Shown here: piece after piece, positions 1-9,127 of the stretch
Position numbering within the stretch: the stretch's first letter is position 1
Layout of the letters: every line of letters starts with the position of its first letter
Assembly: GCF_001050345.1 (NCBI RefSeq)
Contig: NZ_LFMW01000021.1
Location: 182,408-246,407 of the forward strand
DNA from: Pseudomonas fildesensis
GTDB lineage: Bacteria > Pseudomonadota > Gammaproteobacteria > Pseudomonadales > Pseudomonadaceae
DNA: 64,000 nt
Reading direction: 5' to 3'
Position numbers and translations under genes: made by a program
The notes under the pieces: generated by a model
Databases searched by the model: none
Seen by the model: only the letters and a program-made list of their open reading frames with translations
Told to the model about the DNA's origin: nothing

Positions 1-1
1 C

Positions 2-190
2 GGTGAGCAGGTCGGGGTGAAGATCATGCCCCATGATTTCCGCCGGTCTTTCATCACGCGGGTGATCGAGGAGCACGACTTGTCGATCGCGCAGAAACTG
101 GCGCACCACACCAATATCCAGACCACCGCCAGCTATGACGTGCGTGACGACAATGAGCGGCGGCGGGCGGTGGATCGGTTTGATTTGTAG
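2..190 (+). CDS. Tyrosine recombinase, C-terminal part (gene cut by window start)
   Basis: The open frame enters from the left edge and ends at TAG 188-190, giving 62 residues. It carries the end of the tyrosine-recombinase catalytic core: H-x-x-R in HDFRRSF, then LAHHTNIQTTASYD with the second active-site His and the nucleophile Tyr. This enzyme class catalyses site-specific integration and excision of islands, phages or integron-type elements. The N-terminal arm-binding and core-binding domains lie outside the window, so subfamily and completeness cannot be judged. It reads towards the SDR gene, which is on the other strand. Confidence 0.85.
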   Translation, partial: GEQVGVKIMPHDFRRSFITRVIEEHDLSIAQKLAHHTNIQTTASYDVRDDNERRRAVDRFDL

Positions 191-238
191 ACGGTCAGCA
201 CGATTTTGCTGATGGGAGGGGCATGCTCCCACAAGGCG

Positions 239-1096
239 TTAGAGGATGGGTTTGCCGCCCGTGACGGCATACCGCGAACCGGAGATGTAGCTGGCTTCAT
301 CCGAGGCCAGCAGTACATAAATCGGCGCGACTTCCACCGGCTGGCCAGGGCGCCCCAGCGGGGTCTCGCTGCCGAAACTCTTCACGTCGTCATCGGTCAT
401 GGTCGCCACAATCAACGGTGTCCAGATCGGCCCCGGCGCGACGCTGTTGACCCGAATGCCCTTGCTACCGAGCAACTGCGCCAGGCCACCGGTAAAGTTG
501 GCAATCGCGCCTTTGGTGGCTGCATAGGCCAGCAGCGTCGGCTTGGGCATGTCGGAGTTGACCGAGCTGGTGTTGATGATTGAACTGCCGGCTTTCATGT
601 GCGGCAGCGCGGCCTTGCACAGGCGAAACATCGCGGTGATGTTGATATCGAAGGTTTTCACCCACTCTTCATCCTCGATCTCTTCAAGGGTTTCGTGGGT
701 CATTTGGAACGCGGCGTTGTTCACCAATACATCGATACGGCCGAACTGCTCAACGGTGTTGTCGACCAGTGCCTGGCAGTGGTCTTTTTGCGCGATATCG
801 CCCGGCAACAAAAGGCACTGGCGGCCGGCTTCTTCGACCCAGCGTGCGGTTTCCGTGGCGTCTTCGTGCTCATCCAGATAGGCGATCGCGACGTCGGCGC
901 CTTCACGGGCAAAGGCGATTGCCACGGCACGGCCAATGCCGCTGTCGGCGCCAGTGATTAGCGCAATCTTGTTGGCTAACCGGCCGGAGCCCTTGTAGCT
1001 CTGCTCGCCGCAGTCGGGGTACGGCTCCATTTTCGTCTGGGAGCCGGGCACAGTTTGGGCTTGAGGGGCGAAGGGCGGGCGAGGGTAGTCAGTCAT
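239..1096 (-). CDS. SDR-family oxidoreductase (YghA-like)
   Basis: A short-chain dehydrogenase/reductase of 285 residues, probably cytoplasmic and NAD(P)-dependent. The Rossmann glycine motif TGADSGIG follows LANKIALI near residue 45-55, NNAA is in the middle, and the catalytic Ser-Tyr-Lys is seen as NTSSVNS and YAATKGA. The end ISGSRYAVTGGKP is typical. The N-terminal extension of about 40 residues with many prolines resembles the E. coli YghA/general stress glucose-dehydrogenase-like branch. I chose ATG 1096 over the upstream ATG 1117 because GGAGATTGAA precedes it. The substrate cannot be read from the sequence. It is monocistronic as far as can be seen, with the MFS gene behind it on the same strand. 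Confidence 0.9.
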   Translation of the reverse strand: MTDYPRPPFAPQAQTVPGSQTKMEPYPDCGEQSYKGSGRLANKIALITGADSGIGRAVAIAFAREGADVAIAYLDEHEDATETARWVEEAGRQCLLLPGDIAQKDHCQALVDNTVEQFGRIDVLVNNAAFQMTHETLEEIEDEEWVKTFDINITAMFRLCKAALPHMKAGSSIINTSSVNSDMPKPTLLAYAATKGAIANFTGGLAQLLGSKGIRVNSVAPGPIWTPLIVATMTDDDVKSFGSETPLGRPGQPVEVAPIYVLLASDEASYISGSRYAVTGGKPIL

Positions 1097-1194
1097 TTCA
1101 ATCTCCATAGTTCTCAAGGGGTGCTATGGGATTAGTAGTTTTGCGCCCGGCGATAGTTGTAATGGATGCCGGGCGGCTCCGACGAATGGACAGG

Positions 1195-2403
1195 TCAGGA
1201 GGAGGGCGGGGCGCTTGCCAAGTGCGCAGGCAGGCGGCGCAATGTCCACAGGGTGGTAAGCATCGCAGCGACAGCACACAGTGCGATGCCGATCAACATG
1301 GGCGCCGGCGTGTGGTCGGCGAACACACCGACCAGAGTCATGGACGCGGCGGCGGTGATCATTTGAATGGCCCCCAGCAACGCAGACGCAGAACCGGCCA
1401 CCGCCCCATGATCCTCCAGTGACAATACACCGGCTGCCGGCAGCAGAAGCCCCAGAAAACCGAAACCGATAAACAGTAGCGTCATCATCAAGGGCAGGTT
1501 GTCGACCCACAACGTGGTGACGGCAAGCAGTGTCATAACAGCGGCGACGGCCGTCACCGACCAGCGAATCAGCGGCGCCAGCCCAAAGCGAGCACTCAGG
1601 CGCGCCGTCAGCTGGCTCATGGCGAAAAACGACGCGGCGTTCAGCGCAAAACACAGGCTGAATTGCGTAGGCGTCAGGCCGAAATACTCGATGTATACGA
1701 ACGGTGCGCTGCCGATAAACACAAAGAACGTGGCCAGGCCGAAACCGCAGACCACCGACAAACCGATAAATACCGGGTCACGCAACAAGGCGCCGTAGCT
1801 GCTGAACGCTTTGCCCAGGGTCTTGCCCATCCGGCGCTCGGCGGGATGGGTTTCCGGCAGTTGCACGATGGTCATTACCAGGCACAGCACGGCAACGACG
1901 GCCAGTACAGCGAACACTTCGCGCCAACTCCAAATGGCGATCACCAGGCTACCGGCCAGCGGCGCGAGGATCGGCGAGACACTCATCACCAGCATCAACA
2001 GGGCCATCAGGCGTGCGGCTTCATGGCCGGTGTACAGGTCGCGCACGATCGCGCGGGGAACCACCATCCCGGCGCATGCGCCAAACGCCTGCACGGCACG
2101 AAAGCCAATCAGCACTTCGATGGTCGGCGCCAACGCGCAGCCGATGCTGCCAATGGCAAAGATCACCAACCCGGCGTAGATCGGCGGCTTGCGCCCGAAC
2201 ACGTCGCTGATCGGACCGTAGAACAGTTGGCACACCCCGATGATCATGAAGAACACCGTCAGGCTCATCTGTACCGCCGCCGGCGAGGCATGCAGGCTGG
2301 CGCCCAGGGTCGGCAGGGCTGGCAGGTAGATGTCGATCGCGAACGGGCCGACGGCGGTGATCAACCCCAACAGCAAGGCAAGGTGGGCGATACGTTTAGA
2401 CAT
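1195..2403 (-). CDS. MFS transporter, Bcr/CflA drug-efflux family
   Basis: A 402-residue inner-membrane major facilitator protein with about 12 hydrophobic segments. The N-terminus SKRIAHLALLLGLITAVGPF and the motif DIYLPALPTLGASL are characteristic of the Bcr/CflA subfamily, as is the loop motif GPISDVFGRKPP between helices 2 and 3. The family exports drugs and other small amphipathic compounds (bicyclomycin, chloramphenicol, sulfonamides, cysteine) using the proton gradient. Start ATG 2403 is preceded by GGAAC. The actual substrate is unknown. Confidence 0.92.
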   Translation of the reverse strand: MSKRIAHLALLLGLITAVGPFAIDIYLPALPTLGASLHASPAAVQMSLTVFFMIIGVCQLFYGPISDVFGRKPPIYAGLVIFAIGSIGCALAPTIEVLIGFRAVQAFGACAGMVVPRAIVRDLYTGHEAARLMALLMLVMSVSPILAPLAGSLVIAIWSWREVFAVLAVVAVLCLVMTIVQLPETHPAERRMGKTLGKAFSSYGALLRDPVFIGLSVVCGFGLATFFVFIGSAPFVYIEYFGLTPTQFSLCFALNAASFFAMSQLTARLSARFGLAPLIRWSVTAVAAVMTLLAVTTLWVDNLPLMMTLLFIGFGFLGLLLPAAGVLSLEDHGAVAGSASALLGAIQMITAAASMTLVGVFADHTPAPMLIGIALCAVAAMLTTLWTLRRLPAHLASAPPSS

Positions 2404-2607
2404 GACAGTTCCGGGTGAAGCAAAGGCCGGTCAGCTTAAAGAAGCGTGTCCACGCAAACAAGGCGGCGTAGCGCTTTGAGATAAACCGCGCAGCTGCGCA
2501 AACTTAAGCTTCAATAACGGAGAGGCGATGCCGATAAAGTTGGTAGCGACAAGACAATCAAGCCGTTGGGTTGCCAACCGGCTCTCCAGGCCACGGGGAA
2601 AACCAGC

Positions 2608-4221
2608 ATGACGATCAAATTACGCCTGATGCTATTGATTGCGACCGGGTTGCTCACCGCGTTGATCATGAGCCTGGCCAGTTACGTGGGAAATACCCGG
2701 ATGGGCGACGCCGTGCAGGACAACGAGGTCAGCATGACCGCACTGCGCAACCACATGGAAGCCGACATGATGCACGACGCCCTGCGCGCCGACGTATTGT
2801 CGGCCATGTTGGTGGGGCTGGGTAAAAGCACCAGCACCAAGGCCGAGGTCAACACCTCACTGCAGGAGCATGCCGAACACTTTCGCCAGGTGCTGGCGGA
2901 CAATCTCAAACTGCCCCTGGACGAAACCCTCAGGGCCAGCCTGGAGAAAATCAAACCGAGCCTGGATACCTACATAAGCGCCGCCGAGCGCATCGTCACG
3001 CTGGCGCTGGACAATCCAGACGCCGCCAGCAAGGAACTGGAGACCTTCAACACGGCCTTCAGCCAGCTGGAAGTTCAACTGTCGACCTTGAGCGAGTTGA
3101 TTGAAGGCAATACCGAACAAACCAGCACCGGTATGCGGCAGACCATCAGCAACGCCAATTTCACGCTGGGCGCGGTGTTGATTGCCAGCCTCCTGCTGCT
3201 CCTGGCGCAGGGGCGCTGGGTCACGCTGAGTATCATGGGGCCATTACAGGCCGCCAGCCGTATTGCCGACAGTATCGCCCATGGCAACTTGAGCGAGCCG
3301 ATCGCCGAGCCCAAGCGCAAGGACGAAGCCAGCGCCTTGATCCGCAGCCTCGCCACCATGCAGCGGGACTTGCGCGGCATGATTGAAGTGGTGCGCAGCA
3401 ACGCCCACGGCGTCAATGGTATGAGCGAGCAACTGAGCCACGGTTGCCATGAAGTGGCGGGCAGCAGTCAACAGCAAAGCGCGGCGGCCAGTACCATGGC
3501 GGCGGCCGCGAGTGAAATGACCGCAAGCATTGAGGAAATCACTCGGCATGCCGGGCGCGCCTTGAACATGGCCAACCAGGCGGAGGCCTTGGCCAAGGAT
3601 GGTGGACGGGTGATTCACCAAGTGGTCAGTGATATGGATGGCATTGCCCGGTCAGCGCAGCAATCGGCCCAAGTAATCCGCACACTGGACAAGGACTCCG
3701 AGGCGATATTCAGCATTGTCCAGGTGATCAAGGGGATCGCTGACCAAACCAACCTGCTGGCCTTGAACGCCGCCATCGAAGCCGCGCGCGCCGGTGAACA
3801 AGGACGTGGTTTTGCCGTGGTCGCCGATGAAGTGCGCAGCCTCGCCGGCCGTACCAGCGCGTCGACACAGGAAATTGCCAGCATGGTAGGACGCATCCAG
3901 CAGAGCACACGTGAGGCAGTAACCAGCATGGAGGAGGGCGTCGCTCAAGTGGACAAGGGCATGGCCGTGACCGCCGATGTTGAACGTGCCATTCGCGAAA
4001 TTCTGCAGGCCACCCTGAATACCACAGAGTTGGTGAACGATATCTCCCGCACCATCAGCGAGCAGAGCCTGGCCAGCAATGAAATCGCGCACCAGGTGGA
4101 GATGATTGCGGGCATGTCGGAAAACAATAGCCGCGTGATCGCAAAGACGGCATCGACGACGGATGAGTTGTCTTTGTTGGCAGGGGAGCTTTCACAGTCG
4201 GTGGGCCGCTTTCGGCTTTGA
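2608..4221 (+). CDS. Methyl-accepting chemotaxis protein
   Basis: A transmembrane chemoreceptor of 537 residues from the chosen start. The order is: short cytoplasmic N-terminus, TM1 around residues 7-27, a periplasmic four-helix-type sensor of about 150 residues rich in acidic and leucine residues, TM2 around 190-210, HAMP, then the signalling coiled coil. The conserved hairpin tip is intact (IADQTNLLALNAAIEAARA, then GRGFAVVADEVRSLAGRT). Start ATG 2608 (MTIKLRLML) has GGGGAA upstream and gives a proper TM1; the longer frame from 2566 adds 14 unlikely residues. It signals through CheW/CheA to the flagellar motor; the ligand is unknown. Confidence 0.93.
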   Translation: MTIKLRLMLLIATGLLTALIMSLASYVGNTRMGDAVQDNEVSMTALRNHMEADMMHDALRADVLSAMLVGLGKSTSTKAEVNTSLQEHAEHFRQVLADNLKLPLDETLRASLEKIKPSLDTYISAAERIVTLALDNPDAASKELETFNTAFSQLEVQLSTLSELIEGNTEQTSTGMRQTISNANFTLGAVLIASLLLLLAQGRWVTLSIMGPLQAASRIADSIAHGNLSEPIAEPKRKDEASALIRSLATMQRDLRGMIEVVRSNAHGVNGMSEQLSHGCHEVAGSSQQQSAAASTMAAAASEMTASIEEITRHAGRALNMANQAEALAKDGGRVIHQVVSDMDGIARSAQQSAQVIRTLDKDSEAIFSIVQVIKGIADQTNLLALNAAIEAARAGEQGRGFAVVADEVRSLAGRTSASTQEIASMVGRIQQSTREAVTSMEEGVAQVDKGMAVTADVERAIREILQATLNTTELVNDISRTISEQSLASNEIAHQVEMIAGMSENNSRVIAKTASTTDELSLLAGELSQSVGRFRL

Positions 4222-4236
4222 GATATAACCTATTGA

Positions 4237-4272
4237 TATAGCTCAACTAAATGACTATTTAGTTGAGCTATA
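4237..4272. terminator. Perfect 16-bp inverted repeat between convergent genes
   Basis: Two 16-base arms (4237-4252 and 4257-4272) are perfectly complementary around a GACT loop, 15 bases past the chemoreceptor stop. The next gene (MepB-like) ends towards it from the other side, so a bidirectional terminator is likely. It lacks GC-richness and a clear T tract, so a protein-binding palindrome is an alternative. Confidence 0.55.
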
Positions 4273-4312
4273 ACTAACAGTCATATGAGAAGGACTGGAA
4301 CAGGGCATTCAC

Positions 4313-5005
4313 TCACTTTCGCGAGCACTTGAACAGCGATTTTATGTGCTGCAGCGAAGTCTGGTCAGAGGGTTCAACTGTCACGAAATACTGGAGTTGC
4401 CACTGCTGAGTCTGCAATGCTTGCTTGGCAATAGGCCGGCTCCAGGGTGGATACACACGCAAAGCACGCTTGCCACCGACGCCATTTATGGACATCACGC
4501 CATGGGACAGCAACGTTGCACGGTCAAACACAAACTGACCACTTTGTTCGGTGCCAGCCGCGTGGATCAAAACGAAGTCGATATTATCGTTGCTATCAAG
4601 CGGAGCAATCACACTCGTTGCACAGGGTCGTTTCCACAGCGTCACGAACTGACCAATCTTGGTCGGCGTAGTTTTGGCTACACGAAAAACGATCTGGCGA
4701 GTACCCAGCATGAATCGACAACCGCCATACTCGCGAGCCTCAACGTCAGTTGAAATATCTTCCGAGCATTTCAAATCAGCCGGCAGATAAACCGCATCAA
4801 TCGCAGCAAACAAACAACTCGGTACGACTGACGTGCCCATAGATGGGTGAACCTTGATGGATTGGATTGCAGCCGCTGCGAGTGTAGCGAGAGGCCGTGT
4901 GTATTGCAGCGAACACATGATGCAGATTCCACAGGGGATGGATACGTTTGAAACCTTGAAATCTGACCTCCACTGGCCCTGACCTCCAAACACCATAGTT
5001 CGCAT
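4313..5005 (-). CDS. MepB-family protein
   Basis: The core from about residue 80 to the end matches the MepB family (named from the mepRAB operon of Staphylococcus): EYGGCRFMLGTRQIVFRVAK, TPTKIGQFVTLWKR, SGQFVF, GKRALRVYPPW and TQQWQLQYF are its conserved blocks. The biochemical role of the family is not established. The frame is 230 residues, whereas MepB proteins are usually about 150-180, so the true start may be internal; no strong ribosome site distinguishes the choices. AT-rich sequence upstream (TATATTATGTTAAATTATG) could hold the promoter. It stands alone, convergent with the chemoreceptor gene. Confidence 0.8.
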   Translation of the reverse strand: MRTMVFGGQGQWRSDFKVSNVSIPCGICIMCSLQYTRPLATLAAAAIQSIKVHPSMGTSVVPSCLFAAIDAVYLPADLKCSEDISTDVEAREYGGCRFMLGTRQIVFRVAKTTPTKIGQFVTLWKRPCATSVIAPLDSNDNIDFVLIHAAGTEQSGQFVFDRATLLSHGVMSINGVGGKRALRVYPPWSRPIAKQALQTQQWQLQYFVTVEPSDQTSLQHIKSLFKCSRK

Positions 5006-5032
5006 AATGTATATTATGTTAAATTATGTACC

Positions 5033-5188
5033 ATGTTAGAAGAGAAGAGCAAGAGCAGCAAAAGCTTGCGACTGCGTAAATGCTGCGCCAATCGCGGTTT
5101 ACGTGGAAAGCCCCTTGCTATTCCCCTCAAACCTTTGATTCCCGAGGGCTGGAGCGAAGCCAGCATGCCAATGCGACAGGTTTTTTAA
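5033..5188 (+). CDS. Small basic ORF, 51 residues, unknown
   Basis: A short frame divergent from the MepB-like gene: ATG 5033 to TAA 5186-5188. The product is rich in Lys, Arg and Ser at the start and reads KPLAIPLKPLIPEGW near the middle. I recognise no family, see no good ribosome site, and the start lies in the AT-rich putative mepB promoter. It may be a real small protein or a remnant. Confidence 0.25.
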   Translation: MLEEKSKSSKSLRLRKCCANRGLRGKPLAIPLKPLIPEGWSEASMPMRQVF

Positions 5189-6197
5189 CGAAATCAGTGG
5201 AAAAATCTGTTAGATGAAAATCCGTAAGCTACTGATTAATAACAATATCTACTAATTAATCTCAAATAGAATAGCTCCCTGGCCCAAGGAGAAATTAAAG
5301 TACTCGGAAGCAATTTTTGGTCTGGAACACGAAGTAATCGTTAGAACTAACGCGTTTTACACAAGACCAACAACTTGCTTCCAGGCTTTCGGCTGCACAT
5401 CCTGCGCTGATGTCGTAGCTCACACCGCACCAACTTTTTCCTTCAGCGCTCATACAGATTCGTTTCTTTCCTTCCTCTCAAACTCGAGACCAATCTTTTA
5501 CTTCCTAGACACACCCAGCTTCCGATAATTACTAACACATGGAAAGACCTTAGACTTTATCAGGTTTTCTCATAATCAACGTCCGACCCCTTCAAGACTT
5601 AGAGTGCATGAGAGAATGCCTGTGATGGTCCAGAACGTGTGCTTCGGAATGCATGGCCGGACTCCGCATCAGTTCTTTCCTTACTGAAAGCTCATACGCG
5701 TTCTTTCTCATTGCTTCCATATTTAATACCGCATTGAACAATTACTTCCGCACCCAGTATCACGCGGAAATCGTAATCGAAATATTTGACAGATAATAAA
5801 TACCTAAATCCGTGGAACCTCCACAGGTTCGGGGTTTACTTGCCTGTGAACAGCTTGTTCGATGATCTTGTAATTCCTACACTGTATGTCCCATCAGGTC
5901 ATGGTAACTAAGATATGGATCTGACACGAAAATCTCTGCACTACCCTTCGCTGGTGTTGAGGGGCGTCTCATGATGGTGAGAGCTACGGGCTACATATGA
6001 AGCATGGATAGGTGATCTCCCCTTTGGGACTCGTGACGATCATTTGCCGGCGACATCGAGAATCCTCAGTCCGTCAGCAGCACCTTCAACACGTGCGAAA
6101 ATCGTGTAAGAACAGCCATTTACTCCCTTGCTGAGGGCTGACGACTGCCCTCCTCCTTAGGCCCAATTTCCGCCTTTGAGGATTGTCGGAAATTGCT
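5189..6197. other. 1-kb stretch without recognisable genes
   Basis: No frame on either strand in this kilobase resembles a protein. Base composition is lower in GC than the flanks, which fits acquired or decayed DNA. It should contain the promoter of the fluoride cassette. I looked for a fluoride (crcB-motif) riboswitch upstream of crcB and could not find the conserved GGNGATGG/CTGATG pattern. Confidence 0.5.
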
Positions 6198-6593
6198 ATG
6201 GATGCAGCCATGCTGAAATCACTATTTGTTATCGCCACCGGTGCATCACTTGGTGCTTGGTTGCGCTGGCTCCTGGGCATGAAGCTCAACGCACTCTTCC
6301 CGACAATTCCCCCAGGCACTGTGGTGGCGAACATGGTCGGGGGGTACATCGTCGGCCTAGCCATCGCGTTCTTGGCCGCATCTCCCTCCTTAAGCCCCGA
6401 ATGGCGCCTGCTAATCATCACGGGTTTTTGTGGGGGACTTACCACCTTTTCCACCTTTTCAGCCGAAACAGTTGCCCTAATCCAAGAAGGGAGATTGCTG
6501 TGGGCGCTCGGCTCAATTTCATTGCACGTCGCAGGTTCGTTAGCGATGACCGCTGCCGGACTACTGTCCTACCAAATGATTGGTACTCGCTGA
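6198..6593 (+). CDS. crcB: Fluoride exporter CrcB/Fluc
   Basis: A small inner-membrane fluoride channel of 131 residues that exports F- and works as a dual-topology dimer. Signature segments are GASLGAWLRW near the start, PPGTVVANMVGGYIVGL (with the pore-region Asn) and GFCGGLTTFSTFSAE with the Phe-box and the TTFSTF break. Four hydrophobic helices are visible. ATG 6198 is used; TTG 6183 and ATG 6210 are alternatives, the last giving the usual start MLKSL. It is followed after 10 bases by a DUF190 gene and then a pyrophosphatase, a known type of fluoride-resistance cassette. Confidence 0.95.
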   Translation: MDAAMLKSLFVIATGASLGAWLRWLLGMKLNALFPTIPPGTVVANMVGGYIVGLAIAFLAASPSLSPEWRLLIITGFCGGLTTFSTFSAETVALIQEGRLLWALGSISLHVAGSLAMTAAGLLSYQMIGTR

Positions 6594-6603
6594 GGAGATT
6601 AAA

Positions 6604-6957
6604 ATGAAAGGTTATATGGTCGTTTTCTTCACCCAACAAAACCGTCGTTATCAAGGAAAGATGCTTGGCGAATGGATCGTCGACGTAGCTAAGGAAATGG
6701 GGCTGCGCGGTGCCACGCTATGTACTGGAATCGAAGGTTTTGGACACACTGGAAAACTACACTCATCGCACTTTTTTGAGCTGGCTGATCAACCCACGGA
6801 GATTCGCTTGGCAATCACGGAGGATGAGGCAGAGCGGTTATTCAAGCGACTGGACTGTGAGGAGATATCGGTGTTTTTCACCAAGACGCCAATCGAGATG
6901 GGCACACTTGGAAAAACGCCTTCCAGCGCAGCCCCTTCCAAAGCTTCGGAGCTATGA
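6604..6957 (+). CDS. DUF190-family protein of the fluoride cassette
   Basis: A 117-residue cytoplasmic protein of the DUF190 family (ferredoxin-like/PII-like fold). Visible features are MKGYMVVFFTQQNRRY, a GLRGATLCTGIEGFG block and SSHFFELADQPTEI. Family members usually lie beside crcB and are thought to assist fluoride resistance, though the mechanism is not settled. ATG 6604 is preceded by GAGGAG at good spacing. Its stop overlaps the start of the pyrophosphatase gene by ATGA (6954-6957), indicating translational coupling in one operon. Confidence 0.9.
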   Translation: MKGYMVVFFTQQNRRYQGKMLGEWIVDVAKEMGLRGATLCTGIEGFGHTGKLHSSHFFELADQPTEIRLAITEDEAERLFKRLDCEEISVFFTKTPIEMGTLGKTPSSAAPSKASEL

Positions 6958-7504
6958 ACATGAGCTATACGGACATTCCAGCTGGTAACGCGATCCCCGA
7001 TGACTTTTTCACCGTTATCGAGATTCCTGCAAACCACTCTCCGATCAAATACGAAGTGGACAAGCCAAGTGGGCAGCTCTTCGTCGACCGCTTCCTCAGC
7101 ACACCAATGTTCTATCCGGCCAACTACGGGTTTATTCCGAACACGCTAAGCGATGATGGCGATCCACTGGACGTACTGGTGGTCTGCCCCTATCCGGTCT
7201 CTCCTGGCGTTGTCATTCGCAGTCGTCCGGTTGGCGTGATGTACATGACAGACGAAGCAGGCGCCGATGCCAAAGTCATCGCTGTTCCTCATGACAAACT
7301 CAGCTCAATGTACAGCGATATCAAGGAGTGCGAAGACCTTCCCGCACTTCTGCTTGCGCAGATCCAGCATTTCTTGAGAACTACAAGGCGTTGGAGCCGG
7401 GTAAGTGGGTGAAGATGGGGCGCTGGGGTAGCGCAGATGAGGCTAGGGAAGAAATCCGCAGGTCAGTAGCAGCCTACGTTCCAAAAAGCCTAGTTTCTCA
7501 CTAG
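6954..7504 (+). pseudogene. ppa: Inorganic pyrophosphatase, frameshifted near its 3' end
   Basis: A family I soluble pyrophosphatase (PPi hydrolysis). The first 140 residues are normal: YEVDKPSGQLFVDRF, MFYPANYGFIPNT, and the metal-binding DGDPLDVLVV. At about 7371-7376 the sequence reads CATTTCTTGAGAAC. One more T would restore the family C-terminus (FFENYKALEPGKWVKM, then an end AYVPKSLVSH with TAG at 7502-7504). As written, the frame ends at 7412 after 12 foreign residues. Pyrophosphatase is a fluoride-sensitive enzyme, so a spare copy in a crcB operon makes sense. The base loss may be a real mutation or a sequencing error; the lost part is the last, less critical helix. Confidence 0.88.
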
Positions 7505-7517
7505 AAAATCTGGACTG

Positions 7518-9044
7518 TTAGATGTGACCCCACTTATGCGGGAGTAGCTCAATAATCTCACTAGCCCGCTGTGTCGGCAGGCGGGTGAGGACGTCCTTCA
7601 AATAAGCATATGGATCATGCCCGTTGAGGCGCGCCGACTGGATCAAACTCATGATCGCCGCCGCACGTTTGCCGCTACGTAACGAGCCAGCGAACAGCCA
7701 GTTCGAGCGCCCAAGAGCCCACGGCCGGATTTGATTCTCGCACCAGTTGTTATCGATGGGCACAGCACCGTCATCGAGATAGCGCGTCAGCGCTATCCAG
7801 CGTTTGAGGCTGTAATCCAACGCCTTGGCGATGGCCGATCCCTCAGGCACAAGCTGCCTCTGGGCGATCATCCAGGTATGAAGTGCGTCGATGATCGGCG
7901 CTGCTTTTTCCTGCCGTATTCGCTGCCGGACACCCGGCTCCAGCTCGCGTGCCTCTCGTTCAACTTCGTACAAGGCCGCGATGTAGTGCAGCGCTTTTTC
8001 GGCGATCTGGCTCTTGTTGGTCGCGTGCAAGTCGAAGAACTTTCGGCGTGCATGGGCCATGCAGCCGATCTCCGTGACGCCCAGTTCAAAGCCTGCCTTA
8101 TAGCCAGCGAAGTCATCGCAGACCAGCTTTCCGTTCCAGTGGCCGAGGAAGTTTCGAGCATGTTCGCCAGCACGGCTCGGGCTGAAGTCGTAAACGACCG
8201 CCGCCAGATCGGAGAACTGACTGGTGGCGTAAGCCCAAACATAAGCGCGATGAGTTTTTTTCGCGCCAGGCGTCAGCATTTGTACTGGCGTTTCGTCGGC
8301 GTGGACGACGCCGTGCGTCAGCACGGCTTCGCGCAGTGCATCAACCAGCGGCTGTAATTGCACGCCGCAGTTGCCCACCCATTGCGCCAAGGTCGAGCGA
8401 GCAATAGGCAGTCCAGCGCGGCCGAAGATTTTCTCCTGCCGATACAGCGGCAGATGATCGGCAAACTTGGCCACCATGACGTGGGCCAGCAGGCCCGCTG
8501 TCGGCATGCCTTTGTCGATGACGTGCGCCGGTACCGGCGCCTGGATCAGCGTTTCGCACTGTTCGCAGGCCCACTTTCCACGGATGTGGCGCTCGACGGT
8601 GAACACGCCTGGCGTGTAGTCGAGCTTTTCGCTGGAATCTTCGCCAATGCGCTTGAGGGCGCAGCCGCACTGGCAGTGGCTGTTGTCCGGTTCGTGATGG
8701 ATCAGCGTGCGAGGAAACTGCGGTGGTAGCGGTGCGCGCTTGGGTTGCTGGCGCACTTTGGCTTCGACAGGTGCCGGTTGCAGCGCCTCAAGTTCGGCTT
8801 CGATAGCGGCGATATCCGTATCGATCAAGTCGTCGAGCAGGCTGGCTTGATTCGGGCTTAACTGCTCGCTGCGCTTGGCAAACTTGAAGCGTTTGAGCAG
8901 CGCGATCTCGTGGGCCAGTTTCTCGTTGACCGACTTGTGATGAGTGATTTGCTTGTCCATCGTCTCGACGCGCTGGATCAACTGCGCCGCCAAGGCACGC
9001 AGTTCTTCAGGGTTTAATTGATCGAGATTCGGATGCGAAGTCAT
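7518..9044 (-). CDS. tnpC: IS66 TnpC transposase
   Basis: The IS66 DDE transposase, 508 residues from ATG 9044. Typical parts in order are an N-terminal leucine-zipper-like helix (residues 10-60), a Cys-rich zinc-binding segment (CQCGC and CEQC), the transposase core with VVHADETPVQML and VCDDFAGYKAGF, and the C-terminal IDNNWCENQIRPWALGRSNWLFAGS that carries the conserved Glu. The upstream frame to 9170 adds residues unlike the family. It ends in LLPHKWGHI at 7518. Confidence 0.95.
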   Translation of the reverse strand: MTSHPNLDQLNPEELRALAAQLIQRVETMDKQITHHKSVNEKLAHEIALLKRFKFAKRSEQLSPNQASLLDDLIDTDIAAIEAELEALQPAPVEAKVRQQPKRAPLPPQFPRTLIHHEPDNSHCQCGCALKRIGEDSSEKLDYTPGVFTVERHIRGKWACEQCETLIQAPVPAHVIDKGMPTAGLLAHVMVAKFADHLPLYRQEKIFGRAGLPIARSTLAQWVGNCGVQLQPLVDALREAVLTHGVVHADETPVQMLTPGAKKTHRAYVWAYATSQFSDLAAVVYDFSPSRAGEHARNFLGHWNGKLVCDDFAGYKAGFELGVTEIGCMAHARRKFFDLHATNKSQIAEKALHYIAALYEVEREARELEPGVRQRIRQEKAAPIIDALHTWMIAQRQLVPEGSAIAKALDYSLKRWIALTRYLDDGAVPIDNNWCENQIRPWALGRSNWLFAGSLRSGKRAAAIMSLIQSARLNGHDPYAYLKDVLTRLPTQRASEIIELLPHKWGHI

Positions 9045-9127
9045 GCCGCCGATTTTGCCAGAGAGGGCAAGTAGCGGCGATAGACTAATGGGCCAATTGC
9101 GCTGGCAAGCGCGCCATAGCAGACGAG

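Noticed and set aside
1124..1654. 176-residue minus-strand frame
   Set aside because: It overlaps the MFS exporter gene in another frame, is rich in Cys, His and Arg, and matches no family.
5800..6197. Possible fluoride riboswitch upstream of crcB (GATGGTGAG and GGTGATCTCCCC strings)
   Set aside because: The strings do not fit the conserved crcB-motif pseudoknot and spacing when read by eye; a covariance search would be needed.
7490..7530. IS66 terminal repeat next to the pyrophosphatase stop
   Set aside because: No GTAAGCG tip is present; the GTAAGTGGG at about 7404 lies in the coding sequence of ppa and fits its protein.
7731..8357. 208-residue plus-strand frame
   Set aside because: It is antisense to the IS66 TnpC gene, whose identity is certain.
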